Assembly: GCA_031279875.1 (NCBI GenBank)
Contig: JAITHS010000409.1
Span: forward strand, 1 to 16,387
Length of the DNA: 16,387 nucleotides
Source: Tannerella sp.
GTDB lineage: Bacteria > Bacteroidota > Bacteroidia > Bacteroidales > Tannerellaceae
Direction: 5' to 3'
Shown here: positions 7,078-14,670 of the stretch, piece by piece
Layout of the letters: the number at the start of each line of letters is the position of its first letter
Numbering within the stretch: position 1 is the first letter of the stretch
Notes under the pieces: model-generated
The model's input: the letters and a program-made list of their open reading frames with translations, nothing else
The model's database searches: none
What the model was told of the DNA's origin: nothing
Translations under genes and position numbers: made by a program

Positions 7078-8175
7078 TTATCTTGGTGATTTGCGATATA
7101 AAAAACATGCGATGAAAATATAAAGAATGTTGGGAACCCACGACGCAATCATCGGACTGAGTAGCCCGCTGACGGCAAACGACGATGTTACGGTCATAAA
7201 CAGGATGTAGGAAAAGCTCAATCCCAGCCCTATCCCGATGTTAAGACCCATTCCTCCCTTTCGTTTGCGGGATGATAGCGAAACGCCTATTACTGTGAGT
7301 ATTATATACGACAAAGCGTTTGCAAACCGTTTATGATATTCTATTTCGAAAGTCTGAATATTGCCGATTCCGCGCTGTTTTTGGCGGTCGATATAGTCCG
7401 ACAGTTCGTGGCTGGTCATTGTTTCGCAGTCGTCTTCGGAGATGAGAAAATCCTGCGGAGCAAAGAGCAGTGTCGTGTCTCGGCGCGTGCCGGTAGAGAT
7501 GTTTTCATGCAAACCGTCGAAGTTGCGGATGATGTAATCAATTATAGTCCAGTGATTTATCGAATCATACTTAATGGAATTGGCTGTCAGTCGCGAGACA
7601 AGCGTCTTGCCGTCAAACTTTTCGAGCGAAAAGCGATACCCCATTTTCGACGAATTATTGTAAGTATCGAAGTAAGCAAACACTCCCGGTTCAACTTCAA
7701 GTTGCACATTATGAGCGCTTTCCACCTTTTTATTCTTTTTGATGTAAGTATATTCGAATTCGAGGCGTTCCTTGTTGGCGGGCGGTATGATATATGCTCC
7801 GAGAACATACATTAAGATAGCGATAATGCCCGCAGAGATGCCGTAGGGCAACATCAGACGGTCGAAGCTCATTCCGGTAGAGAGCATTGCGATGATTTCG
7901 GAGCGGTCTGCCAGTCGAGAAGTAAAAAATATGACCGCAATAAACGTGAACAGCGCCGCAAACAGGCTCATAAAATAAGGGACAAAATTCACGTAATAGT
8001 TGAAAACGATCTCTTTAAGCGTTACTTCCGGCGTCATGAACTTGTCGATTTTCTCGTTCGCATCAAACACTACGACTATCAGCAGCATTCCCGTCATCAC
8101 AAATATGAAAGTGCCGAGAAACTGTTTGATGATATATGTATCTATTCGCTTTAATCTCAATAATTTACGTATCAT
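7078..8175 (-). CDS. lptG: LptF/LptG-family LPS export permease
   Basis: This is a 365-residue inner-membrane permease of the YjgP/YjgQ family, which works with the LptB ATPase to extract LPS from the inner membrane. It has three hydrophobic segments in the N-terminal third (about 14-36, 58-84 and 108-130). The family stretch SRLADRSEIIAMLSTGMSF (86-104) lies between the second and third. A periplasmic beta-rich region (about 140-270) and three further hydrophobic segments follow. Starting at ATG 8175 gives an exact 4-base ATGA overlap with the tgt stop; a longer form from 8214 would add 13 residues inside tgt and is less likely. LptG rather than LptF is a guess from the neighbours, since tgt followed by this permease is a usual Bacteroidota pair. 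No lptB or second permease is in the window. Confidence 0.88.
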   Translation of the reverse strand: MIRKLLRLKRIDTYIIKQFLGTFIFVMTGMLLIVVVFDANEKIDKFMTPEVTLKEIVFNYYVNFVPYFMSLFAALFTFIAVIFFTSRLADRSEIIAMLSTGMSFDRLMLPYGISAGIIAILMYVLGAYIIPPANKERLEFEYTYIKKNKKVESAHNVQLEVEPGVFAYFDTYNNSSKMGYRFSLEKFDGKTLVSRLTANSIKYDSINHWTIIDYIIRNFDGLHENISTGTRRDTTLLFAPQDFLISEDDCETMTSHELSDYIDRQKQRGIGNIQTFEIEYHKRFANALSYIILTVIGVSLSSRKRKGGMGLNIGIGLGLSFSYILFMTVTSSFAVSGLLSPMIASWVPNILYIFIACFLYRKSPR

Positions 8176-9302
8176 ACTCTTTTGCCGAGTTCTATTATTA
8201 AACTGTTTTTCCAACTTTTGAAATCACCTTGTCGGATATGGTCTCTTGCCTGCTTCATAAGTGCCTGATAGAAAGCGAGATTGTGGAGCGAGGCTATTTG
8301 AAGTGCCAGTATTTCACTCGCTTTGAAGAGATGATGAAGATAAGCCTTTGAATATAAGGTATCTACAAACGAATAAGCGTTGTCGTCGAGCAGGCTGAAA
8401 TCGTCTGCCCACTTGCTGTTACGCATATTGATTGTGCCGTTGATAGAAAACAACTGCCCGTTGCGTCCGTTGCGCGTAGGCATGATGCAGTCAAACATGT
8501 CCACTCCCCGCTCTATTGATTCGAGCAGGTTGATTGGCGTTCCTACTCCCATGAGATAGCGCGGACGGTTTTCCGGAAGTATCTCATTTACAATCTCTAC
8601 CATCTCATACATCACCTCTACCGGCTCTCCGACGGCAAGTCCGCCTATTGCGTAACCGTCGGATTTTGTGGCTGTTACGTTTTCGGCTGCCCGTCGGCGC
8701 AAATCGGGATAAACGCATCCCTGAACAATCGGGAAGAGCGACTGCTCATATCCGTAACGCGGTTCGGAGGTCGCCATTTGACGGACGCATCGTTCAAGCC
8801 ACAGTTCGGTGAGGTCAAGAGATTTTTTAGCATACTGATAATCAGCATCTCCGGGAGTACATTCGTCGAAAGCCATGATGATATCCGCTCCTATAATACG
8901 TTGAATATCAACTACTTTTTCCGGCGAAAAGAAATGTTTACTGCCGTCGATATGCGAGCGAAACTCTGCTCCCTGCGGCGTCAGTTTGCGGTTTTCGGCT
9001 AACGAAAAGACTTGAAAACCACCGCTGTCGGTCAAAATCGGACGTTCCCAGCCGTTAAACTTATGCAGCCCTCCGGCACGTTCAAGAATGCTCAATCCCG
9101 GACGCAGGTAGAGATGATAAGTATTACCGAGTATAATCTGCGCTTTAGTATCGTCTTTCAACTCGCTGATATGTACGGCTTTAACTGTTGCCTGTGTACC
9201 TACGGGCATAAACACCGGCGTTTCGATTTCGCCGTGCGCCGTTGTGATAATCCCTGTCCGTGCTTTCGATGCAGGGTCGTTATGTGTTACATTAAAAGTC
9301 AT
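8172..9302 (-). CDS. tgt: tRNA-guanine(34) transglycosylase lacking the zinc cysteines
   Basis: TGT exchanges guanine for a queuosine precursor (preQ1) at position 34 of tRNAs with GUN anticodons. At 376 residues it is of normal length. Key residues are present: D92 in TDSGGFQVFSL, D146 in AFDECTP, the substrate pocket IVQG (192-195) and GGLAVGEP (220-227), and the nucleophile D271 in MFDCIMPTRNGRNG. Aligned by hand to the E. coli enzyme, the zinc ligands C302, C304 and C307 become A309, S311 and D314 in DDNAYSFVDTLY, while the fourth ligand, histidine, is kept (H340). I recall the same FVDT sequence in Bacteroides TGTs, so this is a lineage trait and not damage. The start overlaps the dgkA stop in ATGA, and the stop overlaps the lptG start in the same way. 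Confidence 0.96.
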   Translation of the reverse strand: MTFNVTHNDPASKARTGIITTAHGEIETPVFMPVGTQATVKAVHISELKDDTKAQIILGNTYHLYLRPGLSILERAGGLHKFNGWERPILTDSGGFQVFSLAENRKLTPQGAEFRSHIDGSKHFFSPEKVVDIQRIIGADIIMAFDECTPGDADYQYAKKSLDLTELWLERCVRQMATSEPRYGYEQSLFPIVQGCVYPDLRRRAAENVTATKSDGYAIGGLAVGEPVEVMYEMVEIVNEILPENRPRYLMGVGTPINLLESIERGVDMFDCIMPTRNGRNGQLFSINGTINMRNSKWADDFSLLDDNAYSFVDTLYSKAYLHHLFKASEILALQIASLHNLAFYQALMKQARDHIRQGDFKSWKNSLIIELGKRV

Positions 9303-9661
9303 CCTATTTTAGGTACAAAAATAATCAAACCGGTTATAAAAGAGGCTATTGAAACGACCAGAACGGCGGCGGCGGCAAGGTCTTTAACTTTTCGGATCAC
9401 ATCGTTACGTTCGGGCGAAACTTTGTCGCACAGATTTTCAAGCGCCGTATTGAAGCTCTCAACGGCAAAGACAATGCCGATACAGATGATGACGGCTAAC
9501 CATTCGTTGGAAGAAATATGAAGCAGAAACCCCGCCGTAACAGCGCTAACAGCCGCCGACAGATGAATCCATGCGTTAGGCTCGTCGGCAAAAAGCGTTT
9601 TCAAACCGTCGAAGGCGTATTTGAAACTGCGTAAGCGGGCAGACGGCGTAAATTTCTTCAT
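9299..9661 (-). CDS. dgkA: Diacylglycerol kinase / undecaprenol kinase family (DgkA-like)
   Basis: This is a small integral-membrane lipid kinase of 120 residues. Family members phosphorylate diacylglycerol or undecaprenol, recycling lipid carriers for envelope synthesis. The hallmark ESFNTALENLCDKVSP (68-83) followed by VKDLAAAAVL (92-101) holds the conserved catalytic glutamates and aspartates. Three hydrophobic helices are at about 33-48, 52-68 and 96-116. The ATG at 9661 is the natural start; a TTG directly upstream (9662-9664) adds one residue and is unneeded. The gene starts 9 bases after the E2 stop, and its stop overlaps tgt in ATGA. Whether the substrate is diacylglycerol or undecaprenol cannot be decided here. 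The glmM and glycosyltransferase genes in the same operon make undecaprenol attractive. Confidence 0.9.
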   Translation of the reverse strand: MKKFTPSARLRSFKYAFDGLKTLFADEPNAWIHLSAAVSAVTAGFLLHISSNEWLAVIICIGIVFAVESFNTALENLCDKVSPERNDVIRKVKDLAAAAVLVVSIASFITGLIIFVPKIG

Positions 9662-9670
9662 CAATAACCG

Positions 9671-10996
9671 TTAAATGTTAATTTCAAGCGTTTCGATTTC
9701 AACGGCAATCTGTTTGAGAAAGCGCGTTGCTTCACCGCCGTCGATGGCACGGTGGTCGTAGGTAAGGCTCAAACCCATGTACGGAACAAAACCGTAAACG
9801 CCGTCGCCAAGGTCTTTGGGACGCGGCACGATAGTGTTGACGCCGAGTATTGCGACCTGAGGCAAGTTGATGACGGGAGTGAATATTTCCACGCCATAGT
9901 TGCCGAGATTGGATACGGTAAACGATGCTACTTCGGGCGAGAGCAGGTCGGGAGCGATGGAGCCTTTTTTGCAAGCGGCGGCAAGTTCTTTCAACTGCCC
10001 TGCAAGCCCCTGTATAGAAAGGTCGTCGGCATTACGTACCGTCGGCACCATAAGACCGCGCGGGGTATCAACAGCCAGTCCGAGATGTATCTTGTTAAAT
10101 AACCGCATACTGTCGCCCAAGAAGTGTGCATTGACATTAGGATATTGTTTCAGTGCCTTTATAACGGCAAAACAAACCATATCGTTGAGGGTAATATCTG
10201 TCGGAAAACCGTTTTTCAACGCATCTTTGACTTTTTTGCGTAAAGCCATTATTCTACGTGCATCGGCGCCGAGATGATGTGTCAACTGTGCGGAGTTTTG
10301 AAGCGAAGCGTGCATCGCTTTTGCTATTATCTTACGCATGTTAGAGAGCGGTTTTATTTCGCTGTCGGACGAATATACGGGATTAGTCGGTGATGTTGTA
10401 ACGTCTGATGCCGTAATTTTACCTGCAAGACCTGATCCCGACTTGGGGATTTCGGCGCCGGTGTCCATGATTACGGCTTTAGCAAGAGGTGTTGTTTTGG
10501 GTGCGGCTTCGATTGCTGCTTTGACATCGCGTTCTATGACACGTCCGTTAGGCCCGCTACCGTCAAGCATCTCTGCTGCAATAGCGTTCTTTGCCGCAAG
10601 CGCCTTTGCACGAGGAGAAACGAACGATTTCTCCTCGTTTCCTTGATTCAACCGCTTGCAGGGTTCTAAAACCACTGCAAGGGTTTGTTCCCTCGTCTCC
10701 TCGTCTGCTTGATTAAACCGCTTGCAGGGTTCTAAAACCACTGCAAGGGTTTGTTCCCCCTCGTCCCCTATTACCATCACATTGCTTAATACCGGTATTT
10801 CGTCGCCTTCCTTATAGAACACGTCCAAAACCGTGCCGGACACTTTGGATTCTTCTTCAAACGATGCCTTATCCGTTTCATAAGAAAACAGTATATCGCC
10901 TGCTGCGACAATATCGCCTTTCTGTTTTTTTAGCTCGGTCAAAATACAACTCTCTACCGATTGCCCTTGCTTTGGCATTATAATTATTGTTGTCAT
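9671..10996 (-). CDS. 2-oxo acid dehydrogenase complex E2 (dihydrolipoamide acyltransferase) with inserted repeat peptides
   Basis: The E2 core transfers an acyl group from lipoyl to CoA in a pyruvate or related 2-oxo acid dehydrogenase complex. The 441 residues comprise: a lipoyl domain (1-77, lipoyl lysine K43 in ETDKASFE); a 44-residue linker made of two 22-residue repeats (81-102 and 103-124); a first subunit-binding domain (127-160, SPRAKALAA to GRVIERDV); a second similar segment (169-199, TPLAKAV to GKITASDV); and the catalytic domain (about 214-441) with H415 and D419 in DHRAIDGG. All catalytic residues are intact. The linker repeats EQTLAVVLEPCKR-F/L-NQ are translated from a palindromic DNA element also found between genes at 351-387. 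The start overlaps the stop of the trmH-like gene in ATGA. No E1 or E3 gene lies nearby, so the substrate is unknown. Confidence 0.94.
   Translation of the reverse strand: MTTIIIMPKQGQSVESCILTELKKQKGDIVAAGDILFSYETDKASFEEESKVSGTVLDVFYKEGDEIPVLSNVMVIGDEGEQTLAVVLEPCKRFNQADEETREQTLAVVLEPCKRLNQGNEEKSFVSPRAKALAAKNAIAAEMLDGSGPNGRVIERDVKAAIEAAPKTTPLAKAVIMDTGAEIPKSGSGLAGKITASDVTTSPTNPVYSSDSEIKPLSNMRKIIAKAMHASLQNSAQLTHHLGADARRIMALRKKVKDALKNGFPTDITLNDMVCFAVIKALKQYPNVNAHFLGDSMRLFNKIHLGLAVDTPRGLMVPTVRNADDLSIQGLAGQLKELAAACKKGSIAPDLLSPEVASFTVSNLGNYGVEIFTPVINLPQVAILGVNTIVPRPKDLGDGVYGFVPYMGLSLTYDHRAIDGGEATRFLKQIAVEIETLEINI
10650..10687 (-). repeat. Palindromic element, copy 2 (inside the E2 gene)
   Basis: This 38-bp element has arms AACCGCTTGCAGGGTT and AACCACTGCAAGGGTT-like sequence flanking a CTAA loop, with the core inverted repeat CTTGCAG/CTGCAAG. 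On the coding (minus) strand it is read in frame as TLAVVLEPCKRF. It belongs to a 66-bp tandem unit whose flanks are C/T-rich on the plus strand and encode acidic linker residues (ADEETR). Confidence 0.9.
10716..10753 (-). repeat. Palindromic element, copy 3 (inside the E2 gene)
   Basis: This 38-bp copy is identical in its core to copy 2 and starts exactly 66 bp (22 codons) from it, so the reading frame is preserved. It encodes TLAVVLEPCKRF on the minus strand, with N-terminal flank DEGEQ and C-terminal flank NQADEETR. The near identity of the two units suggests recent duplication of an element already inside the gene. Confidence 0.9.
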
Positions 10997-11532
10997 ATGT
11001 TAATATTTGTTAATTTATGTTGAAATTCTCTAATTATAATACCTGCTGCGACGGAAACGTTGAGTGAATGTTTCGTTCCGTATTGAGGTATTTCGATACT
11101 GAAATCACATGCGTCAACGACATATTGAGCTACCCCTTTGACTTCATGTCCGAAGACTACGGCATATCGTTGTCCTGCGACGGGTTGAAAATCGTTTAAA
11201 GAGACGCTGCCGATGGTCTGTTCTATTGCTATGACAGTATATTGGCGTTGTTTAAGTTCTGTAACGGCGTCGATAGTATCTTTGAAATAGCGCCATGAAA
11301 CCGTTTCTTCGGCTCCGAGCGCTGTTTTGTGGATTTCGACATTCGGGGGCGTCGCCGTTATACCGCAAAGACAAACCTCTTCTACTCTGAAAGCGTCAGC
11401 CGTGCGAAAAACGGATCCGACATTGTTCAGACTGCGAACATGGTCTAAAACAACCGTCAAAGGCGTTTTGTTGCTTGCGGCATATTCGGTAGGCGTAAGC
11501 CTGTTCAGTTCGGTAATTTTCAGTTTTCGCAT
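10993..11532 (-). CDS. TrmH/SpoU-family (SPOUT) RNA 2'-O-methyltransferase
   Basis: This AdoMet-dependent RNA ribose methyltransferase has the trefoil-knot SPOUT fold. The 179 residues contain the three family motifs: motif 1 LDHVRSLNNVGSVFRTADAF (29-48, with N36 and R43), motif 2 VVFGHEVKGV (125-134), and motif 3 IEIPQYGTKHSLNVSVAAG (147-165). This is close to the minimal catalytic domain, without the N-terminal substrate domain of RlmB-type enzymes, so tRNA is the likelier target; the exact nucleotide is not predictable. The ATG at 11532 is 3 bases after the glmM stop, and the gene's own stop overlaps the E2 start in ATGA. It is an internal gene of the long minus-strand operon. Confidence 0.9.
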   Translation of the reverse strand: MRKLKITELNRLTPTEYAASNKTPLTVVLDHVRSLNNVGSVFRTADAFRVEEVCLCGITATPPNVEIHKTALGAEETVSWRYFKDTIDAVTELKQRQYTVIAIEQTIGSVSLNDFQPVAGQRYAVVFGHEVKGVAQYVVDACDFSIEIPQYGTKHSLNVSVAAGIIIREFQHKLTNINI

Positions 11533-11535
11533 ATA

Positions 11536-12918
11536 TCAACCGTTAACCATTCTAACAACCTCATCACCAAGCGCTTCGGCCTCTGCCTGAGTATGCGCTT
11601 CGGCGTAGATACGGATAATCGGTTCGGTGTTGCTTTTGCGCAGATGTACCCATTTATCCGGGAAATCTATTTTAACTCCGTCAATATCAGTTATTTCATA
11701 TTTGCCGTAATGCTCTTTTACGCGGAGAAGTATGGCATCAATGTCAATTTGGGGCGACAGTTCGACTTTCTTTTTAGCGATATAATACTGCGGATATGAT
11801 GCTTTTAACTCACTTGTTTTCATCTTTTTATGCGCCAGATTAGACAAAAACAGCGCAATACCGACTAATGCGTCTCGTCCGTAATGGCTGTCGGGATAAA
11901 TAACGCCGCCGTTGCCTTCGCCGCCGATCGCGGCATTGCAGGCTTTCATTTTCGTTACTACGTTAACTTCGCCGACCGCAGCCGCGTAATGTTGCCCGCC
12001 GTATGCTACGGTAACGTCGCGCAAAGCCCTTGTAGAACTTAAATTGCTGACGGTATTGCCGCCACCGTTAGCCGACAGCACATAATCGGCAACCGAAACA
12101 AGAGTATATTCTTCGCCAAACATCTCGCCGTTTTCGCAAATTATAGCCAGACGGTCAACATCAGGATCAACAACGAAGCCCACATCGGCTTTTGCCTGTT
12201 GCATAAGCCCTGAAATCTCGGTCAGATTTTCGGGTATCGGTTCGGGGTTGTGCGAGAAGTTGCCGTGCGGGTTGCAATGCAGTTTAAACAGTTCTTTTAC
12301 TCCGAGCGCATACAGCAAATCGGGTATCACAATACCGCCGACAGAATTAACGCAGTCGATAGCGACACGAAAATTAGCGTTTCTAATTGCTTCAACATCA
12401 ACGAGTTTGAGTGCCAAAACGCTTTCGATATGCCTTTCGCGATAGCGACTGTCGGTAATTATTTTGCCGAGACACTCCACATTGGAATACACAAAACTCT
12501 CTGTTTCAGCAAGTTGCAGCACAACAGCGCCTTCTTGGGCATTAAGAAACTCTCCTTTGTCGTTGAGCAGTTTCAATGCGTTCCAGTGCTTCGGATTGTG
12601 GCTGGCAGTGATGATAATACCGCCTGAAGCGTCTTCGTTGACAACGGCGAGTTCGGTAGTCGGCGTTGTAGCGAGGTCGATATCAACGACATCAAACCCC
12701 ATACCGACGAGCGTACCGGTAACGATATTTTTAACCATAAGCCCCGACAGCCGAGCGTCGCGACCAACAACTATACGGTTGCTTTTGTTAGTAACCGTTT
12801 GTCTGATAAACGTTGCATAAGCGGACGTAAATTTCACAATTGCAAGCGGATTCAGCCCCTCGTCGGGAGCGCCGCCGATAGTGCCGCGTATGCCGGAAAT
12901 AGATTTGATGAGAGCCAT
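11536..12918 (-). CDS. glmM: Phosphoglucosamine mutase / phosphomannomutase family
   Basis: This alpha-D-phosphohexomutase most likely interconverts glucosamine-6-phosphate and glucosamine-1-phosphate for UDP-GlcNAc, feeding peptidoglycan and LPS synthesis. Its four signature loops are all intact: the phosphoserine site TASHNP (104-109, S106), the metal-binding loop DPDVDR (251-256), the sugar loop GEGNGG (333-338) and the phosphate-binding loop RKSNTEP (427-433). At 460 residues it fits the family. The substrate (glucosamine versus mannose or glucose) cannot be fixed from motifs alone, but Bacteroidota GlmM commonly occurs next to a DUF4827 lipoprotein and nrnA, as here. The gene lies 10 bases after the lipoprotein gene and 3 bases before the trmH-like gene. 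Confidence 0.92.
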   Translation of the reverse strand: MALIKSISGIRGTIGGAPDEGLNPLAIVKFTSAYATFIRQTVTNKSNRIVVGRDARLSGLMVKNIVTGTLVGMGFDVVDIDLATTPTTELAVVNEDASGGIIITASHNPKHWNALKLLNDKGEFLNAQEGAVVLQLAETESFVYSNVECLGKIITDSRYRERHIESVLALKLVDVEAIRNANFRVAIDCVNSVGGIVIPDLLYALGVKELFKLHCNPHGNFSHNPEPIPENLTEISGLMQQAKADVGFVVDPDVDRLAIICENGEMFGEEYTLVSVADYVLSANGGGNTVSNLSSTRALRDVTVAYGGQHYAAAVGEVNVVTKMKACNAAIGGEGNGGVIYPDSHYGRDALVGIALFLSNLAHKKMKTSELKASYPQYYIAKKKVELSPQIDIDAILLRVKEHYGKYEITDIDGVKIDFPDKWVHLRKSNTEPIIRIYAEAHTQAEAEALGDEVVRMVNG

Positions 12919-12928
12919 AAGTAGTTGA

Positions 12929-13540
12929 TTATTTGTAGTATATATATCTTACTTTATCAAAATATATCGGATAATACCGGTATTGGTTTGAGTACTGATG
13001 GAGACTGCTTGCGCGACTGTTATTTATTTCGGCATATCCGGGTACAATCATCTTGACAACAGCGCTGTCGCCCACATATTGCAGGACGGATTCGATGCCG
13101 GTGCCGAAAAAATAATAATAACTGTCGAAAGAGGCTACATGAGCGTCTTTGACGTAGCTTGCAAGTCCGTACTTAAACTCAAACGGCAACGCGGTGTTGA
13201 CAAAAGTATTAAAGGACTCGGTCGAATCGGCGGAAATATAAATAGAGCCGGCAATACGCACGAGCAACGTTGTGCTGTTGTATTTGGCGCGGTCGCCGTT
13301 GCCCGAATCAACTACGTTGAGATAGATGCCGCTTTCGAGTTCAACAAACTGATTGTCTCCAAAAATTCCGTCTGACGGATATTCTTTCAATACTTCGATG
13401 CCTTTTTCGGCAATTATACGTTTAATTATCTTGCTTTCGGCCGATTTTAATTCTTCAAACGTAGGCACATCGTCGCCGCACGAAAAAATCAGCTGTAAGC
13501 CGAAAAATAATGTCAGTAAAAAATAAATACTTTTCTTCAT
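12929..13540 (-). CDS. Lipoprotein resembling the DUF4827 family
   Basis: This 203-residue protein has a lipoprotein signal peptide: MKKS, a hydrophobic stretch (5-19), and the lipobox IFSC with the acylated cysteine at C21, followed by G-D-D. The mature part reads EVLKEYPSDGIFGDNQFVEL and later YLNVVDSGNGDRAK, a pattern I associate with the Bacteroidales DUF4827 family, an uncharacterised group that may have an FKBP-like fold. I see no catalytic motif. It is probably anchored to the periplasmic face of a membrane or exported to the surface. It sits 5 bases after nrnA and 10 bases before glmM, so it is part of the operon. The function is unknown. Confidence 0.8.
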   Translation of the reverse strand: MKKSIYFLLTLFFGLQLIFSCGDDVPTFEELKSAESKIIKRIIAEKGIEVLKEYPSDGIFGDNQFVELESGIYLNVVDSGNGDRAKYNSTTLLVRIAGSIYISADSTESFNTFVNTALPFEFKYGLASYVKDAHVASFDSYYYFFGTGIESVLQYVGDSAVVKMIVPGYAEINNSRASSLHQYSNQYRYYPIYFDKVRYIYYK

Positions 13541-13545
13541 AATTA

Positions 13546-14580
13546 TTAATGTGGTGTATTTGTCGGATTCATAATTTTTAGTCCTCTCTCAAACACTCGG
13601 CAAGCGCCGCCGAGAGAGCCGTGAAATTCGCCGCCGGAAGCGTTCAGATGACCGCCACCGTTGAAAAATTCCGTCGCAAATTTGTTGCACGGGAATGTTC
13701 CCGTCGAACGTAATGATATTTTAATAAGGTTCGTTTCTTCTCTCAAAAAACAGGAGAAACAAATTCCTTCGATGCTAAGCGGCAGATTAACAAAGCCTTC
13801 CGTATCTCCCGGCTTGTATCCGAAACTGTTTAACTCTGCCTGCGACAAGGTAAAAACAGCCGTATTCATTTCGGGATATACTTTCATCTTTTTATACAAA
13901 ACATATCCCATCAATCGCAAACGGTTTTCGGAATATACCTGATAGACTTTGCGGTATATTTCGTCTTTATTGATGCCTTTGTGGATAAGTTCGCTTACAA
14001 TATTATATATTTCGGCGTTGTTGGAGTTGTAACTAAACGAGCCGGTATCAGTCATCATCCCTGTGTAGAGGCACTCTGCCGCGTCTCGTTCGAGCAAATC
14101 GACATCACCCAGAGCGCAGATGATGCGAAAAACAAGTTCGGAAGTAGAACACATCTGCGGATATGATAAAGTCAAGTCGCAGAACGGTTCGGGTTCAAGA
14201 TGATGGTCAACCATTACTTTAACGGCGTCTGACGATATTACTGCCGACATCATTTTGCCTACCCGCTTGGCGGCATTGAAGTCGAGGCAAAACACCACGT
14301 CGGCGTCTGCCGTAAGCCGCGCCGCAAAATCGGAATACCGCTCATGAATTACAATCTCCCTTGCGCCGGGCATCCATTTTAGGAAGTCGGGAAAATTGGT
14401 CGGGACTATTACTTTGACGTCTTCTTTATCTAACGACATAAGATAATGATACAATCCCAGCGTAGAGCCTATGGCGTCGCCGTCGGGTAACTCGTGTGAA
14501 ACAATGACAAACTTATCGCCCTTGTCGATTATTCCTTTGAGTTTGTGTATTTTATCACTGTCCAATATTTTTGTAAGCAT
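13546..14580 (-). CDS. nrnA: DHH-family phosphoesterase (NrnA-like nanoRNase / pAp phosphatase)
   Basis: This 344-residue DHH/DHHA1 protein probably degrades 2-5 nt nanoRNAs and dephosphorylates pAp in the cytosol. Metal-binding motifs are present in order: SHELPDGDAIGS (28-39, with H29, D33 and D35), D100 in FCLDFN, the name-giving VDHH (124-127), and D178 in MTDTGS. The DHHA1 domain ends in GGGHLNASGG (308-317), which binds the nucleotide. I chose the ATG at 14580: the longer frame to 14733 runs back through the promoter region and into radA, and its N-terminus has no family similarity. A TAnnTTTG element (14607-14614) lies 26 bases upstream and appears to drive the whole nine-gene operon. 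Confidence 0.92.
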   Translation of the reverse strand: MLTKILDSDKIHKLKGIIDKGDKFVIVSHELPDGDAIGSTLGLYHYLMSLDKEDVKVIVPTNFPDFLKWMPGAREIVIHERYSDFAARLTADADVVFCLDFNAAKRVGKMMSAVISSDAVKVMVDHHLEPEPFCDLTLSYPQMCSTSELVFRIICALGDVDLLERDAAECLYTGMMTDTGSFSYNSNNAEIYNIVSELIHKGINKDEIYRKVYQVYSENRLRLMGYVLYKKMKVYPEMNTAVFTLSQAELNSFGYKPGDTEGFVNLPLSIEGICFSCFLREETNLIKISLRSTGTFPCNKFATEFFNGGGHLNASGGEFHGSLGGACRVFERGLKIMNPTNTPH

Positions 14581-14606
14581 ATACCGGTTGTTATTATTTT
14601 TGGGTG

Positions 14607-14614
14607 CAAAGGTA
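14607..14614 (-). promoter_or_regulatory. -7 promoter element for the nrnA-to-glycosyltransferase operon
   Basis: The minus strand reads TACCTTTG, a perfect TAnnTTTG element, 26 bases before the nrnA ATG. No TTTG is seen at -33; the closest is TTTCTG near 14632-14637. Every later gene in the run starts within 10 bases of, or overlaps, its predecessor, so this is the only visible promoter for about 9 kb. Confidence 0.7.
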
Positions 14615-14623
14615 GTGATTTTT

Positions 14624-14654
14624 TTTGTAATCAGAAATATTATTGATAATTTTG
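14624..14654 (+). promoter_or_regulatory. Complete Bacteroidota-type promoter for radA
   Basis: TTTG at 14624-14627, 19 spacer bases, then TAATTTTG at 14647-14654 matches the full Bacteroidota consensus (TTTG, 19-21 bases, TAnnTTTG). The radA ATG follows 16 bases later, so the leader is very short. It is back to back with the nrnA promoter in a 90-base gap. Confidence 0.75.
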
Positions 14655-14670
14655 CAGCAAATATTTTTGC

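Noticed and set aside
7068..7148. N-terminal extension of the glycosyltransferase to 7148
   Set aside because: It would overlap lptG by 71 bases and add a non-family N-terminus. The ATG at 7067 sits 10 bases after the lptG stop and leads directly into the first membrane segment.
8342..8383. TGT as an inactivated or pseudo-enzyme because of the missing zinc cysteines
   Set aside because: All catalytic residues and the full length are kept, and Bacteroides TGTs, as I recall them, show the same FVDT replacement.
9662..9664. TTG start for the DgkA-like gene
   Set aside because: It adds a single residue directly before a standard ATG at 9661; nothing supports its use.
10338..10646. Plus-strand open frames opposite the E2 gene and similar frames opposite other genes
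   Set aside because: They lie entirely antisense to well-recognised proteins, have no family resemblance and no promoter, and are by-products of codon bias.
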